A stretch of 64,000 nucleotides of DNA from Stieleria bergensis (GTDB lineage Bacteria > Planctomycetota > Planctomycetia > Pirellulales > Pirellulaceae). The DNA is taken from NCBI GenBank assembly GCA_007745635.1, contig CP036272.1:4778375-4842374 (forward strand), written 5' to 3'. The translations under genes were made by a program, and so were the position numbers. The notes beneath the pieces were generated by a model. The model was given only the letters and a program-made list of their open reading frames with translations. It did no database searches and was not told where the DNA came from. Below, one piece after another: positions 42,580 through 50,943 of this stretch. Numbering within the stretch: position 1 is the stretch's first letter; each line of letters starts with the position of its first letter.

Positions 42580-44475
42580 TCATTCGTCGTCTTTTGACTC
42601 GGCAATTGCCTTCGCAAACTGACTTTTGCCGCCGACGATTGGCAAGCTAAACGAGGTGGCGTCCAAATCGATGGTTAGTTCAGTGCCGGGATTTGGATGA
42701 AGCGTAAAGTCACGATCGCTGGAGAAAATCATCAGGCCAATTTGCTGGCCCTTTGCAATGACCTGATCGTCGGGCTGAAGATCGAACTTCATTTCATAGA
42801 ACTTACCAGGCTCAAGCGGCTCGCTTTCGCGAATCGATCGATAGTTCTGTGGATCGGCCCACCCGCGAGTGATGATGTTGTCGGTGATCTTGGCCCGATT
42901 GCCATCAGCCCATGGCAATGAAACGAGCCAGACCGAAAGGTTGGCTGCGGGTTTGTTGCTGGAGAGCTTTATCGAGATGCTGGGTGTGCCGGAGAGATGA
43001 AGGGGTTGCGTGAGCGTTGGGGTGACATAAATCAGACGATGGTTCGTCCATTCAGCCTTGGCCAGCGAGGCTCCACTGAAAGAGAAGTTATCGACCAGCG
43101 TTTCAGTCCCTTGGTTCTCTGCAGGAACCGTTGTCAATTGGCCGCGTTGAGGAGCTCCCGAAGAAAGGTAGAACGTGACCGGTGACGCATCGGGATTGGG
43201 GTAATCGGCATAGGGCGTTGGCTTGTCACGCGCATCTTGCTCACGAACAATCCACGCACGCGGGTCCTTCTCGACGTCATTCTCAACGCCGTGCAGATAA
43301 CGCGTGAACCAGCGATTCATCATCTTCATCGGGGGTGGCCCACCGTGCCCTCCCTGATGAAAGAAGACCTGAGCTGGAACCTTTTTCGCTTTCACTGCTT
43401 CGTAGATACGCACGCTGTGCTCTGGAACGACGTTCCAGTCGTTGAAGGCGTGTGCCATCAGAACAGCGGCGCGTAACGGCTCGATGTCGTTCAGGTAATC
43501 GCGGCCTGCCCAGAAGTCGTTGTAGTCCCCGTTTTCGCGGTCAAATCCTTTCGCCATTTCCAGATCACGGACGTTGCAGTCACAATACTTGCGCCGCGGT
43601 TCGTTACCACTGTGGATGAAGTCGTATAGAAAGTCGATGTCCTCGCCCATGTACCCATACGGATGCCGGATCAAGCCATTGGATCGATAGTAATGGTAAT
43701 AAGAAGTGTTGGGTGCGACGGGAATGATTGCTTCGAGTCCTTCGACGCCGGTGGTTGCTGCGGCAAGAGGAATCGTGCCGTTATAGGACGTTCCCGTCAT
43801 GCCGACTTTTCCCGTGCACCAGTCCGCGACCACTCTCTGGTCTCCGTCAGGTGTCTTGAAGCCCTTGCCACGACCGCAAAGCCAGTCGATCACGGCCTTG
43901 GGTGCAAGTGACTCGTTGTCACCGCCGACCGTTGGGCAGCCTTGTGACAATCCAGTCCCGGGTGATGAAGAATGAACGACAACGTATCCGCGGGGCACCC
44001 AGTCCTTGGTGTGGGACTTTGAAATGATCGGACGCATGCCCTTCAGCTTCACCGCTGGAAAGTGCTTTCGCTCCGGCGGCGTGTCCCCCAGCTCATGCCT
44101 TGGATCCCAGAAATACTCCTGGCCGTTAATGCCCGTCCCGGCGAAGTAAGGACTTGAAACGTAAACCACTGGCAACTTCAGTCCTTCGCTTTCCGTTTGT
44201 CGCGGACGCGTGACACTGACGTGCATTCGATCCAACTTGTTGTCACCGTCGGAATCGAATTCCGTTTCCACCCACAGGTCTTCCCGGATCCAGAAATCGG
44301 GGTCTTGGAAAGCTCGAACGATCTGGGCTTCGCCGTCTTTGAAAACGGGCACGGCAGGCTCTGCCGCAACAGCCCCCTCAGTTAACGCCAGTGCGTTGAA
44401 TCCCAGTGCGGCAACGAGCGTGGCGACGAAATGCGAGAGTTCGAATCGAAGATGAGGCGTTGTCTGTCTCTTCAT
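42580..44475 (-). CDS. Exported Xaa-Pro dipeptidyl-peptidase/cocaine-esterase-like (S15) hydrolase
   Basis: A 631-residue protein with a Sec signal peptide ending AVAAEPA. It follows the S15/CocE alpha/beta-hydrolase plan: DMRG-type region GYVVVHSSSPGTGLSQGCP, nucleophile Ser in VGMTGTSYNGT, catalytic Asp in MAHAFNDWNVVP and His in FFHQGGHGGPP. The C-terminal part (about 430-620) is the jelly-roll beta domain of X-Pro dipeptidyl-peptidases. It probably removes dipeptides with Pro or Ala at position two, or hydrolyses other acyl bonds, outside the cytoplasm. A DGDNKLDRMHV calcium-loop-like segment lies near residue 73. Confidence 0.88.
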   Translation of the reverse strand: MKRQTTPHLRFELSHFVATLVAALGFNALALTEGAVAAEPAVPVFKDGEAQIVRAFQDPDFWIREDLWVETEFDSDGDNKLDRMHVSVTRPRQTESEGLKLPVVYVSSPYFAGTGINGQEYFWDPRHELGDTPPERKHFPAVKLKGMRPIISKSHTKDWVPRGYVVVHSSSPGTGLSQGCPTVGGDNESLAPKAVIDWLCGRGKGFKTPDGDQRVVADWCTGKVGMTGTSYNGTIPLAAATTGVEGLEAIIPVAPNTSYYHYYRSNGLIRHPYGYMGEDIDFLYDFIHSGNEPRRKYCDCNVRDLEMAKGFDRENGDYNDFWAGRDYLNDIEPLRAAVLMAHAFNDWNVVPEHSVRIYEAVKAKKVPAQVFFHQGGHGGPPPMKMMNRWFTRYLHGVENDVEKDPRAWIVREQDARDKPTPYADYPNPDASPVTFYLSSGAPQRGQLTTVPAENQGTETLVDNFSFSGASLAKAEWTNHRLIYVTPTLTQPLHLSGTPSISIKLSSNKPAANLSVWLVSLPWADGNRAKITDNIITRGWADPQNYRSIRESEPLEPGKFYEMKFDLQPDDQVIAKGQQIGLMIFSSDRDFTLHPNPGTELTIDLDATSFSLPIVGGKSQFAKAIAESKDDE

Positions 44476-44953
44476 GAATACCAAGGATGGGCTGAAGGGG
44501 TGGAGTCGAGCCGGATGTGAAGTCTTTGCTCCCCTAGCTTAGGCACCAAGGACGGCCGATTAAAGACAAACTGTTGCCAAATTGCCCACGAAACCTCCGT
44601 CGGAATCCAGTCGTCCCAGAATGACGCCACCAAATGATCGAATGGCGTCATCCCCGCAAACGCTCGCTGACTCGATCGAGCAAGCCGCCACGGCGATCGA
44701 CAGCCTTGGCGAGCAGGAAACCAGCTGGCCCCTTGGGCCCGGCCGTCGCCACCGTTGGCCTTCATGGATCAACGGCATCGGACTGCCAACATGCCATCGG
44801 GGTCGGCGGCATCGTCGTTGCCTGCGTGGCCCTTTCGCTGCTGCTGGTTCGTTTCATGGACCAACGAAAGCGTTTCATTCGGTTATGATTGAGTGCTTAA
44901 TAGCGTGACTGATGCATCCAAAATTTTAGATCGCCGCGAACAAGTTTAAGAAC
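44476..44953. other. Divergent intergenic region; possible frameshifted small membrane-protein remnant
   Basis: Between divergent peptidase and sulfatase genes. A frame from about 44634 ends in a convincing transmembrane helix plus basic tail (GGIVVACVALSLLLVRFMDQ, stop at 44886-44888), while a helix-forming start (SIEQAATAIDSLGEQE) lies in a different frame. This suggests a decayed or frameshifted small gene, at low confidence. An inverted repeat at 44621-44651 is listed separately. Confidence 0.35.
44621..44651. repeat. 9-bp perfect inverted repeat, atgacgcca / tggcgtcat
   Basis: Arms at 44621-44629 and 44643-44651 with a 13-nt spacer in the region upstream of the divergent peptidase and sulfatase genes. 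It may be an operator or part of a transcript hairpin. Confidence 0.6.
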
Positions 44954-46447
44954 ATGATTCTCCAACGACTGATTGCACTTCTGCCCTTCCTGCTGTTCGC
45001 CGGCAACCTTTCGGCGGCCCCCAAGAATGTCGTCTTGATTTGTGTCGACGATCTGAATGATTGGGTCGGCTGCATGGGAGGACATCCGCAGGCCAAAACA
45101 CCGGCCATCGACTCCTTGGCAGCGCGGGGCACCTTGTTCACCAATGCACACTGCCAAGCTCCGATCTGCGGACCGTCGCGAGCCTCGCTTCTATCGGGTC
45201 GCTATCCGCACGAAACGGGGCTTTACGATCAGCCTCGCGGCAAGGGGAAGATGACGGACGATGCCAAACACTTTCGCGGACAACTGCTGACGGAGTACTT
45301 CTCGCGACATGGATACCAGACGCTCGCGGCCGGAAAAATCACACATGGCTATCCCTTGGCGACGGCCGTGAACAAGGCCGGTCCGTCTGGCTCCTCCGGA
45401 CCGAAACCCAAGGGACCGAAACCGCCCGCTGATGTGCGTTTCAATTTTCGCCCTGACTATTCCCAGCCGTTCACGGGCACGCAAACGGACTGGGCCGCCT
45501 TTCCCCAGCAAGATGCGCAGATGCCTGATTACCAGACTGCCAACTGGGCGATTGCGGAACTGAGTCAACCGCGAAACACTCCGTTCTTTCTAGCCGTCGG
45601 ATTTCACCGGCCACACGTTCCATTCTACGTTCCGCAAAAGTGGTTTGACCTGCACCCGCTGGACCAGGTGATCCTTCCCGAAATCAAGGACAACGACCTG
45701 GATGATGTTCCCGCAACGGGAGTGCGTGTTCACGAATTGCCGCGTTATCCGCAGCTGCCCTGGCTGCGCAAAAATAACAACGAGCAGTTGCGAAAATGCA
45801 CCCAAGCCTACCTGGCCTGCACGACCTTTGTCGATGCACAGGTTGGACGAGTGATCCAGGCGATTAAAGAATCGCCGCAAGCGGACAACACAATCATCGT
45901 GCTCCTTTCAGACCATGGCTATCACCTTGGCGAGAAAGCTCGCGTGTCAAAGCACAGCCTCTGGGAGGAATCGACGCGTGTGCCTTTGATCATTGTCGAA
46001 CCGGGGAAGCACAAACCGCAAGTGTGTTCGCGTCCCGTCGGGCTGATCGATCTTTACCCGACGCTGCTTGAACTCTGCAGTCTTCCAGAACGCCAAGCCA
46101 ACTCCGGCAACAGTCTGGCCCCGTTGCTGAACGAACCAACCAATCCCACGGTTGAATGGCGGAAATCAATCCTGACCACCTACGCTCGTGGGAATAACAG
46201 TTTGCGCAGCGAGCGTTTTCGCTACATCCGATACCACGATGGATCAGAAGAACTCTACGACCATCGCAATGATCCAAACGAATGGACGAACTTAATCGAC
46301 CAGCCTGACCATCAACACAAGAGCATTGTCACCGAATTTCGCTCGCAACTTCCAACCAACGAAGCTGAGTACCACCCTGCGGTTGGCTTTGGCGCGGTCA
46401 ATGCTTGGTTTAACCAATTCTACCAGCAAATGCGACAGGACCGATGA
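44954..46447 (+). CDS. Exported sulfatase (iduronate-2-sulfatase-like)
   Basis: A 497-residue type I sulfatase. The Sec signal peptide ends at about LSAAPK. The catalytic signature CGPSR (in QAPICGPSRASLLSGRYP) gives the Cys that is converted to formylglycine by the FGE enzyme. Other active-site motifs: VVLICVDDLNDWVGCMG (metal-binding Asp pair), SDHGYHLGEKARVSKHSLWE (metal and substrate residues). Length and motif order match iduronate-2-sulfatase-like enzymes of planctomycetes, which strip sulphate from algal polysaccharides. No sugar-degradation genes are adjacent. It stands in its own unit. Confidence 0.93.
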   Translation: MILQRLIALLPFLLFAGNLSAAPKNVVLICVDDLNDWVGCMGGHPQAKTPAIDSLAARGTLFTNAHCQAPICGPSRASLLSGRYPHETGLYDQPRGKGKMTDDAKHFRGQLLTEYFSRHGYQTLAAGKITHGYPLATAVNKAGPSGSSGPKPKGPKPPADVRFNFRPDYSQPFTGTQTDWAAFPQQDAQMPDYQTANWAIAELSQPRNTPFFLAVGFHRPHVPFYVPQKWFDLHPLDQVILPEIKDNDLDDVPATGVRVHELPRYPQLPWLRKNNNEQLRKCTQAYLACTTFVDAQVGRVIQAIKESPQADNTIIVLLSDHGYHLGEKARVSKHSLWEESTRVPLIIVEPGKHKPQVCSRPVGLIDLYPTLLELCSLPERQANSGNSLAPLLNEPTNPTVEWRKSILTTYARGNNSLRSERFRYIRYHDGSEELYDHRNDPNEWTNLIDQPDHQHKSIVTEFRSQLPTNEAEYHPAVGFGAVNAWFNQFYQQMRQDR

Positions 46448-46848
46448 AGCAACGAATTGTCTGCCCCATCATTGTCACTCGGTACTTTTGCAGTGGCATC
46501 GTCAGTACACAGACAGCAGCTATAGCAACGGTTTTGAATACCGTTAGCACACGCTACAGACAATGGGTGCTGGCCGGGCCGGAGCAGGATTTCAAGAGCT
46601 AACCCGTGGACCAACGTTACCGATTGCTGAAGCGACACGCACAACGGGCGACCAGTCGATTTGAGAAGGCTATCGATCGACCAGCTCTACGACACAGGAA
46701 CAGCTGGATCGGACCAACGAGAGGTCAATCTCATTCCCGACGTGGTGATGGTCAGCGTTGCCACGCATGTTCTTCTGCACGTTCCCTGGCCATCCAAAGC
46801 CGAATTCGCGATGTTCAGTGCTTTTGATCAGTGACAATTAGCGTTCCT
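46448..46848. other. Intergenic stretch with a probable decayed coding remnant
   Basis: A frame from about 46631 to the TGA at 46831-46833 reads like real protein in its last part (IDQLYDTGTAG, VNLIPDVVMVSVATHVLLHV, EFAMFSAFDQ-stop) but lacks a proper start and has an upstream stop in frame. Its 3' end is duplicated at 47323-47372. I take it to be the remnant of a gene; the family is not recognised. Confidence 0.4.
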
Positions 46849-46852
46849 TCAT
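46803..46852 (+). repeat. 50-bp direct repeat flanking the GxxExxY gene, left copy
   Basis: Starts aattcgcgatgttcagtgct and ends gcgttccttcat. It matches 47 of 50 bases at 47323-47372. It overlaps the stop codon of the minus-strand GxxExxY gene. Confidence 0.92.
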
Positions 46853-47235
46853 TTCTTATTGCGGAGATCGTTGACGATCAACCGCTTCCATTCCAGTTCG
46901 CCTTTTTTGCCGAAGTTGATCAGGTAACCGACTTGCTTTCGCGTGATTCGCAAATAGTTAAACAGTTGTGCCTCATGGTCAGTACAAAGCTCCTTCAGAG
47001 CCTTGATCTCAACAACCACTTCACCGAAAACAACCAGGTCAGGTCGATATTTCGGTGGCAACAAGTGCCCCTTGAAAAACACTTCCAGCTCCGCTTGCGC
47101 GATAAATGGAATGCCTCTCAGTCGAAGTTCAACTTCCAATGCCGCCTGATAGATCTGCTCGGCCATGCCGTATCCAAGTACGTTGTACACCTCGAATGCA
47201 GCGCCCATCAAATCGTAACCCTGCTGTTTTAGCAT
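46849..47235 (-). CDS. GxxExxY family protein
   Basis: A 128-residue protein of the GxxExxY family (TIGR04256). The motif is intact: GMAEQIY in YGMAEQIYQAALEVEL. The rest resembles a PD-(D/E)XK-like fold core: YRPDLVVFGEVVVEIKALKE has the Asp, Glu and Lys spacing of such nucleases, and the end is VGYLINFGKKGELEWKRLI. Function is not established; family members often occur as single genes among repeats. Here it lies between 50-bp direct repeats, opposite in strand to its surroundings. Confidence 0.85.
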   Translation of the reverse strand: MLKQQGYDLMGAAFEVYNVLGYGMAEQIYQAALEVELRLRGIPFIAQAELEVFFKGHLLPPKYRPDLVVFGEVVVEIKALKELCTDHEAQLFNYLRITRKQVGYLINFGKKGELEWKRLIVNDLRNKK

Positions 47236-47542
47236 CGCTTCGCCCGGTCGAATGTAAGAACGCTAATCTCCACTCATCGCACACTAACCCTTGTCATGTC
47301 ATTTGAAAACCTGACAGCACCCAATTCGCGATGTCCAGCGCTTTCGATCAGTGACAATTAGCGTTCCTTCATGCTCGGCCAGCCGCTACTCACATTGCAT
47401 TCGGGAGTGCTTGAAGAGACAATGACTGCTGTACGCGGCGCGTTTTGTTTGCCAAGATCACAGTTCACGTTTGCTGGCAAGCTGCGGCAATCCGATTCAC
47501 AACCACTGATTCAGCTCCGACTGAATGAAGGAACATTGAGCC
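47236..47542. other. Intergenic stretch with the right 50-bp direct repeat
   Basis: No gene seen. It holds the probable promoter of the minus-strand GxxExxY gene, the second direct repeat copy (47323-47372) and the leader of the propeller gene. Confidence 0.4.
47323..47372 (+). repeat. 50-bp direct repeat flanking the GxxExxY gene, right copy
   Basis: Starts aattcgcgatgtccagcgct and ends gcgttccttcat; three differences from the copy at 46803-46852, all t-to-c. Confidence 0.92.
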
Positions 47543-48550
47543 ATGGACGCAACCAGATCAGCATGCCTGCGATGGTGTTGTTTGGCGTTGCTTGTCTTCA
47601 CTGGAGTCGCGAACTCAGAGGAGACTGCATCTAAACCACACTTGCGTGAAGTCATTGTCAGTCACACGGACGAAAACGGCGTTCTTCAGCTTTATCGCAT
47701 GAAAGAGGATGGATCGGACAGCCGGCAATTGACAGATGGCAAGCCTCACTGTGTGCAACCGTCATGCTCAGCGGATGGGCAGAAAATCGTTTTCGTGCAA
47801 CGGAGCCATCAGGGCATGGCGATTTGGCTCTGCGACACAGAGGGCAAACACGCTAAAGAGCTCATCCGGTCCGAGAGAATCCTGTTGCCCTCGTGGTTAC
47901 CTGACTCGAAACACATTGTTTGGATGAGTGCTGGGGCGGGACAGAAAAATCAAGACCCTGCCAGCAACAGCCAGCTCCGCATCATGAACACCAAAACCGG
48001 TGAATCGCGCAGGTTGTTCAGTGACCCGGAGCAAATTCGGTTCAATAACGCGATGCCTTCAATCTCTCTTGACGGCACACAGGTGGCCTTTGTTTCCGAC
48101 CGAAGCGGAACGTTTCGAATTTGGGTGAGCCAACTTGACGGAAGTGACGCCAAACTGGTTTCACCAACGCCGAGGGAACAGGACGAGATTCTGAAACTAC
48201 CCCTCGAGCAAAAAGTTCCTGCCTGGTCACCTGACGGCAAGTGGATTGCTCACTGGGAGGGCGTGGAGATGATTCACATGAGCCAGTTTACCGGACTCAA
48301 CAACCCGAAACGGGACCAACAGATCGCTGCGACGTTCCATGTCTGGGTGGTTGGCAGCGATGGAAAAAACAAACGCAAGGTCGGGCGCGGAGATGACCCC
48401 ACGTGGTCCCCCGATGGATTTGTGACACGAGCTTTTCCGGACCCACAACGAGGCGGCCCCAAGGTCATGGTCGAAACGAAATCCGGGGAACGGGAATTGC
48501 CAATCGTGCCTCGCAAACGGAACTGGGGGCGATTCACTTGGTTGCCATAA
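47543..48550 (+). CDS. Exported TolB-like beta-propeller protein
   Basis: A 335-residue protein with a Sec signal peptide (about 26 residues, ending ANSEET). It consists of TolB/WD40-type blades with the PD40 motif: QPSCSADGQKIVFV, PSWLPDSKHIVWMS, PSISLDGTQVAFVSDRSG and PAWSPDGKWIAHW. These PD40 repeats make a six-bladed propeller used for protein binding or carbohydrate recognition. It is not TolB itself: no N-terminal TolB domain and no Tol-Pal genes nearby. Role unknown. Confidence 0.82.
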   Translation: MDATRSACLRWCCLALLVFTGVANSEETASKPHLREVIVSHTDENGVLQLYRMKEDGSDSRQLTDGKPHCVQPSCSADGQKIVFVQRSHQGMAIWLCDTEGKHAKELIRSERILLPSWLPDSKHIVWMSAGAGQKNQDPASNSQLRIMNTKTGESRRLFSDPEQIRFNNAMPSISLDGTQVAFVSDRSGTFRIWVSQLDGSDAKLVSPTPREQDEILKLPLEQKVPAWSPDGKWIAHWEGVEMIHMSQFTGLNNPKRDQQIAATFHVWVVGSDGKNKRKVGRGDDPTWSPDGFVTRAFPDPQRGGPKVMVETKSGERELPIVPRKRNWGRFTWLP

Positions 48551-48898
48551 AACGCAACACCCCGACTGGAAAATCAAACTAGCTCGTCGCATGCCATTAC
48601 CGTGAGCCGTTTCTCGTTTGAATGCCACCATTAATGCACAACCGTCAACGCCGTGGCCAAGGCAGTTCTCGTGCCGCAATACCGCACCGGGTCCTGGAAC
48701 CTCATGCTCCCACCGACGTTTCGGACTCAACGCAGGGTAAAGCATGGCCGGCGGATGAAGTGACGGTTTCAAAAGACATGAGAACGCTGGTGGTTGGCCT
48801 TTTCAAGACGCTGAACCACGAAAGACACAAGACGCTCGAAAACAAATAGAACATCGTCCGCTGTTCTTTTCGGTTCCAGTATTGGGGACGCATCGTCG
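48551..48898. other. Intergenic stretch with a short repeat
   Basis: No coding region is supported. A gaaccacgaaagacac segment (48813-48828) is the left arm of an inverted repeat pair around the GxxExxY pseudogene. Confidence 0.4.
48813..48828 (+). repeat. Inverted repeat arm left of the GxxExxY pseudogene
   Basis: gaaccacgaaagacac; its reverse complement with one change is at 49345-49360. Confidence 0.7.
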
Positions 48899-49474
48899 AT
48901 GGCTGAAAGACTCTTTAAAGACGAAAGCGACAAATTGATGGGAGCGATGTCTGAGGTTTACAAAGAGATTGGCTGTGGCTTCCTTGAACCGGCCTAACAG
49001 GAATGCGTTGAGCGCGAACTTACTGAACAAAAAATCCCGTTTCTCCCGCAAACGCAACTGACGCTGAACGACAAACACCACAAACTGAAATCACGATACT
49101 TCCCGGATTTCATTTGCTACGAGAAAATCATTCTGGAACTCAAAGCCGTGAAAGAAATTACTCATGAGCACCGGGCACAAGTCCACAACTACTTAAAGGC
49201 AAGCGGGCACCGTCTCGGACTCATCGCAAACTTTGGCCACTACCCAAAATTGCAACATGAACAAATCGTGCGATGGCAAATTTGCGAGGAGGAATGGACC
49301 ACCAAGCACACGAAAAGCCGGTCGGTTCGCATTTCGTGTCGTTGGTGCCTTTCGTGGTTCCCCAACAAGCCGTCAGCCATAAACGGACTGTTGCCAACTG
49401 AGACGCCGATACGTGAGTGCGAACGACCGCACCTGACACAGTCTGTTCGGACCTTATTCAGTGGGCAAAATTAA
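48899..49474 (+). pseudogene. GxxExxY pseudogene (stop at the motif Tyr)
   Basis: From the ATG at 48899 the frame encodes a GxxExxY protein (MAERLFKDESDKLMGAMSEV, then the motif GFLEPA), but the codon for the Tyr of GxxExxY is TAA (48995-48997). After the stop the same frame continues with the rest of the family: ERELTEQKIPFLPQTQLTL, SRYFPDFICYEKIILELKAV and HRLGLIANFGHYPKLQHEQI. It is thus a full-length copy killed by one nonsense change at the defining residue. The open frame runs on to 49474, but residues past about 49290 look unrelated and fall within repeat sequence. Confidence 0.85.
49345..49360 (-). repeat. Inverted repeat arm right of the GxxExxY pseudogene
   Basis: gtgcctttcgtggttc, the reverse complement of gaaccacgaaaggcac; 15 of 16 bases match the arm at 48813-48828. 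Confidence 0.7.
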
Positions 49475-50134
49475 ATCGCACATCTCTGCCAGACTGTCGA
49501 CAATGTGAGTTGGCCCAGCGGCAGTTAGCTGCTCACGGGTCTGAGCCCCAGTGGTCACGCCCAGCGTCATGCCGCATCCAGCGTTTTTGCCTTCCTCGAT
49601 ATCAATGGCGGAATCACCAATCTTGGCGACGTTTTCACCCGACGCGATGCTGGTCTGTTGCATTGCCAAGTGAATCATATCCGGTGCGGGACGGCCGTTT
49701 CCGACATCGCTGGCAGTCACCAAACCATCGATGTCCTGGCCCACAACCCAGCCGATTTTCGCGATCAACTGTTCCGCCGTCGCACGGTCGTACCCCGTGT
49801 TCAGAACAACCTTCACGCCCTGCTGGCGCAGTTTTGCAAACACTTCCGATGCACCTGGCTGCTCCCTGACATCCAGCGATTCGTAGGCAGCCGCCAGCCG
49901 CAATTTGAAGTCCGCAAAAATCGTCGCGACCTCTTCATCGGCCGGAACGTTACCACCGAGAGCCATCACATCACGGATCGCCTGGGACTTTTCCTTCCCT
50001 GCCCCGGCTGCCTGAACCTGCTGCTGGGAGAACTGATGCCCGGCGGCATTGATCGCCGCTCGGACCGTCTTGTAGACCACGTTGTCTTCGTCAACGGTGG
50101 TCCCCGCTATGTCTAACACTAGAAGTTCAATCAT
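49454..50134 (-). CDS. Phosphonatase-like HAD hydrolase
   Basis: A 226-residue HAD-superfamily protein of the phosphonatase-like group (TIGR03351). Motif I is VLDIAGTTVDED with the nucleophile Asp8, motif II LNTGYDR, motif III around GRPAPDMI and motif IV KIGDSAIDIEEGKNAG. An alpha-helical cap lies at about residues 18-90. The ATG at 50134 follows AGGA at a good spacing. The family is related to PhnX (phosphonoacetaldehyde hydrolase) but lacks the cap lysine region as far as I can see, so the substrate may differ. It follows the XRE-cupin regulator by 10 bp (same operon). Confidence 0.85.
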   Translation of the reverse strand: MIELLVLDIAGTTVDEDNVVYKTVRAAINAAGHQFSQQQVQAAGAGKEKSQAIRDVMALGGNVPADEEVATIFADFKLRLAAAYESLDVREQPGASEVFAKLRQQGVKVVLNTGYDRATAEQLIAKIGWVVGQDIDGLVTASDVGNGRPAPDMIHLAMQQTSIASGENVAKIGDSAIDIEEGKNAGCGMTLGVTTGAQTREQLTAAGPTHIVDSLAEMCDLILPTE

Positions 50135-50144
50135 TGGAGTTCCT

Positions 50145-50708
50145 TTAGCCTCTCTGTTCTAAGAAGACGCACAATACCGTGGCTTCGCGTTTAAATGGAT
50201 TGATAATGCGATGAGGAATGTGACTGTCAAAATACAAACAATCACCACTGCGTAGCGCGTGCCTCTGGCCGTCAAACTCAAACTCGATAGATCCTTTCTG
50301 AACCATCAAAAACTCTTCGCCTTGATGAGACAAAGCTTCCTTGCGAGCAACTCCAGCAGGAATCGTCAGCAGGAACGGATCCATCGAGCGATTGGGCCGC
50401 TTGTGCGCCAACGACTGATAAACGGTCGTGTTGGCCGGGCTGTTCTCTCGCTGAACCGTTTGTCGTTCCTCTTTAGCGACCTTGACCAAGCGTGGCTTCT
50501 GATCAAGCCCCTGGACAAGATCCGAAACGGTCACCCCAAGTGCCGAGGCGATCTGGCCCAGAGCAGGCAACGAAGGTGTGATCCGAAAGTTTTCGACCTT
50601 GGAAAGCCAACTTCGTGTCAATCCACTTCGACTTGCCACATCCTCCAGGGTCAGTCGCTGATTCAACCGGTACTCGCGGATCCGCTGAGCAAGTTCAACA
50701 AGATTCAT
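50145..50708 (-). CDS. XRE-cupin transcription regulator
   Basis: A 187-residue regulator. The ATG at 50708 is chosen because it puts the helix-turn-helix right at the start: [20 protein letters not shown], with [15 protein letters not shown] as the recognition part. Residues 110-185 form a cupin with [20 protein letters not shown] and [15 protein letters not shown], a small-molecule sensor. It probably controls its own operon (with the HAD hydrolase) and the divergent alcohol dehydrogenase gene; a palindrome at 50850-50870 is the candidate operator. Confidence 0.88.
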   Translation of the reverse strand: MNLVELAQRIREYRLNQRLTLEDVASRSGLTRSWLSKVENFRITPSLPALGQIASALGVTVSDLVQGLDQKPRLVKVAKEERQTVQRENSPANTTVYQSLAHKRPNRSMDPFLLTIPAGVARKEALSHQGEEFLMVQKGSIEFEFDGQRHALRSGDCLYFDSHIPHRIINPFKREATVLCVFLEQRG

Positions 50709-50849
50709 GACGGTCCGAGATGGAGATGGAAAGAGAACGGCACTGGCCAAGTGATGGCCCAGTGACGACCGGGGACCTGCCCAAACAGCTACCTGGGCAA
50801 AACACGGGCGTTTAGTGCACGGCCTTCGCCAGCGATTGCCTGAAGGCGA

Positions 50850-50870
50850 AAGTTGATTCTGAGTCAACTT
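50850..50870. promoter_or_regulatory. Candidate operator aagttga-N7-tcaactt
   Basis: A perfect 7-bp inverted repeat (50850-50856 and 50864-50870) lies in the divergent region between the XRE-cupin gene and the iron alcohol dehydrogenase, with a weaker tgatcaac element 16 bp on. This form and location fit a dimeric helix-turn-helix repressor site. Confidence 0.6.
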
Positions 50871-50943
50871 TAGTGTACCCTCATCAACTGATCAACCCGA
50901 AGTCCCCCCAGCAAAAACCATCGAACGTTTTCGGAGCATCATC

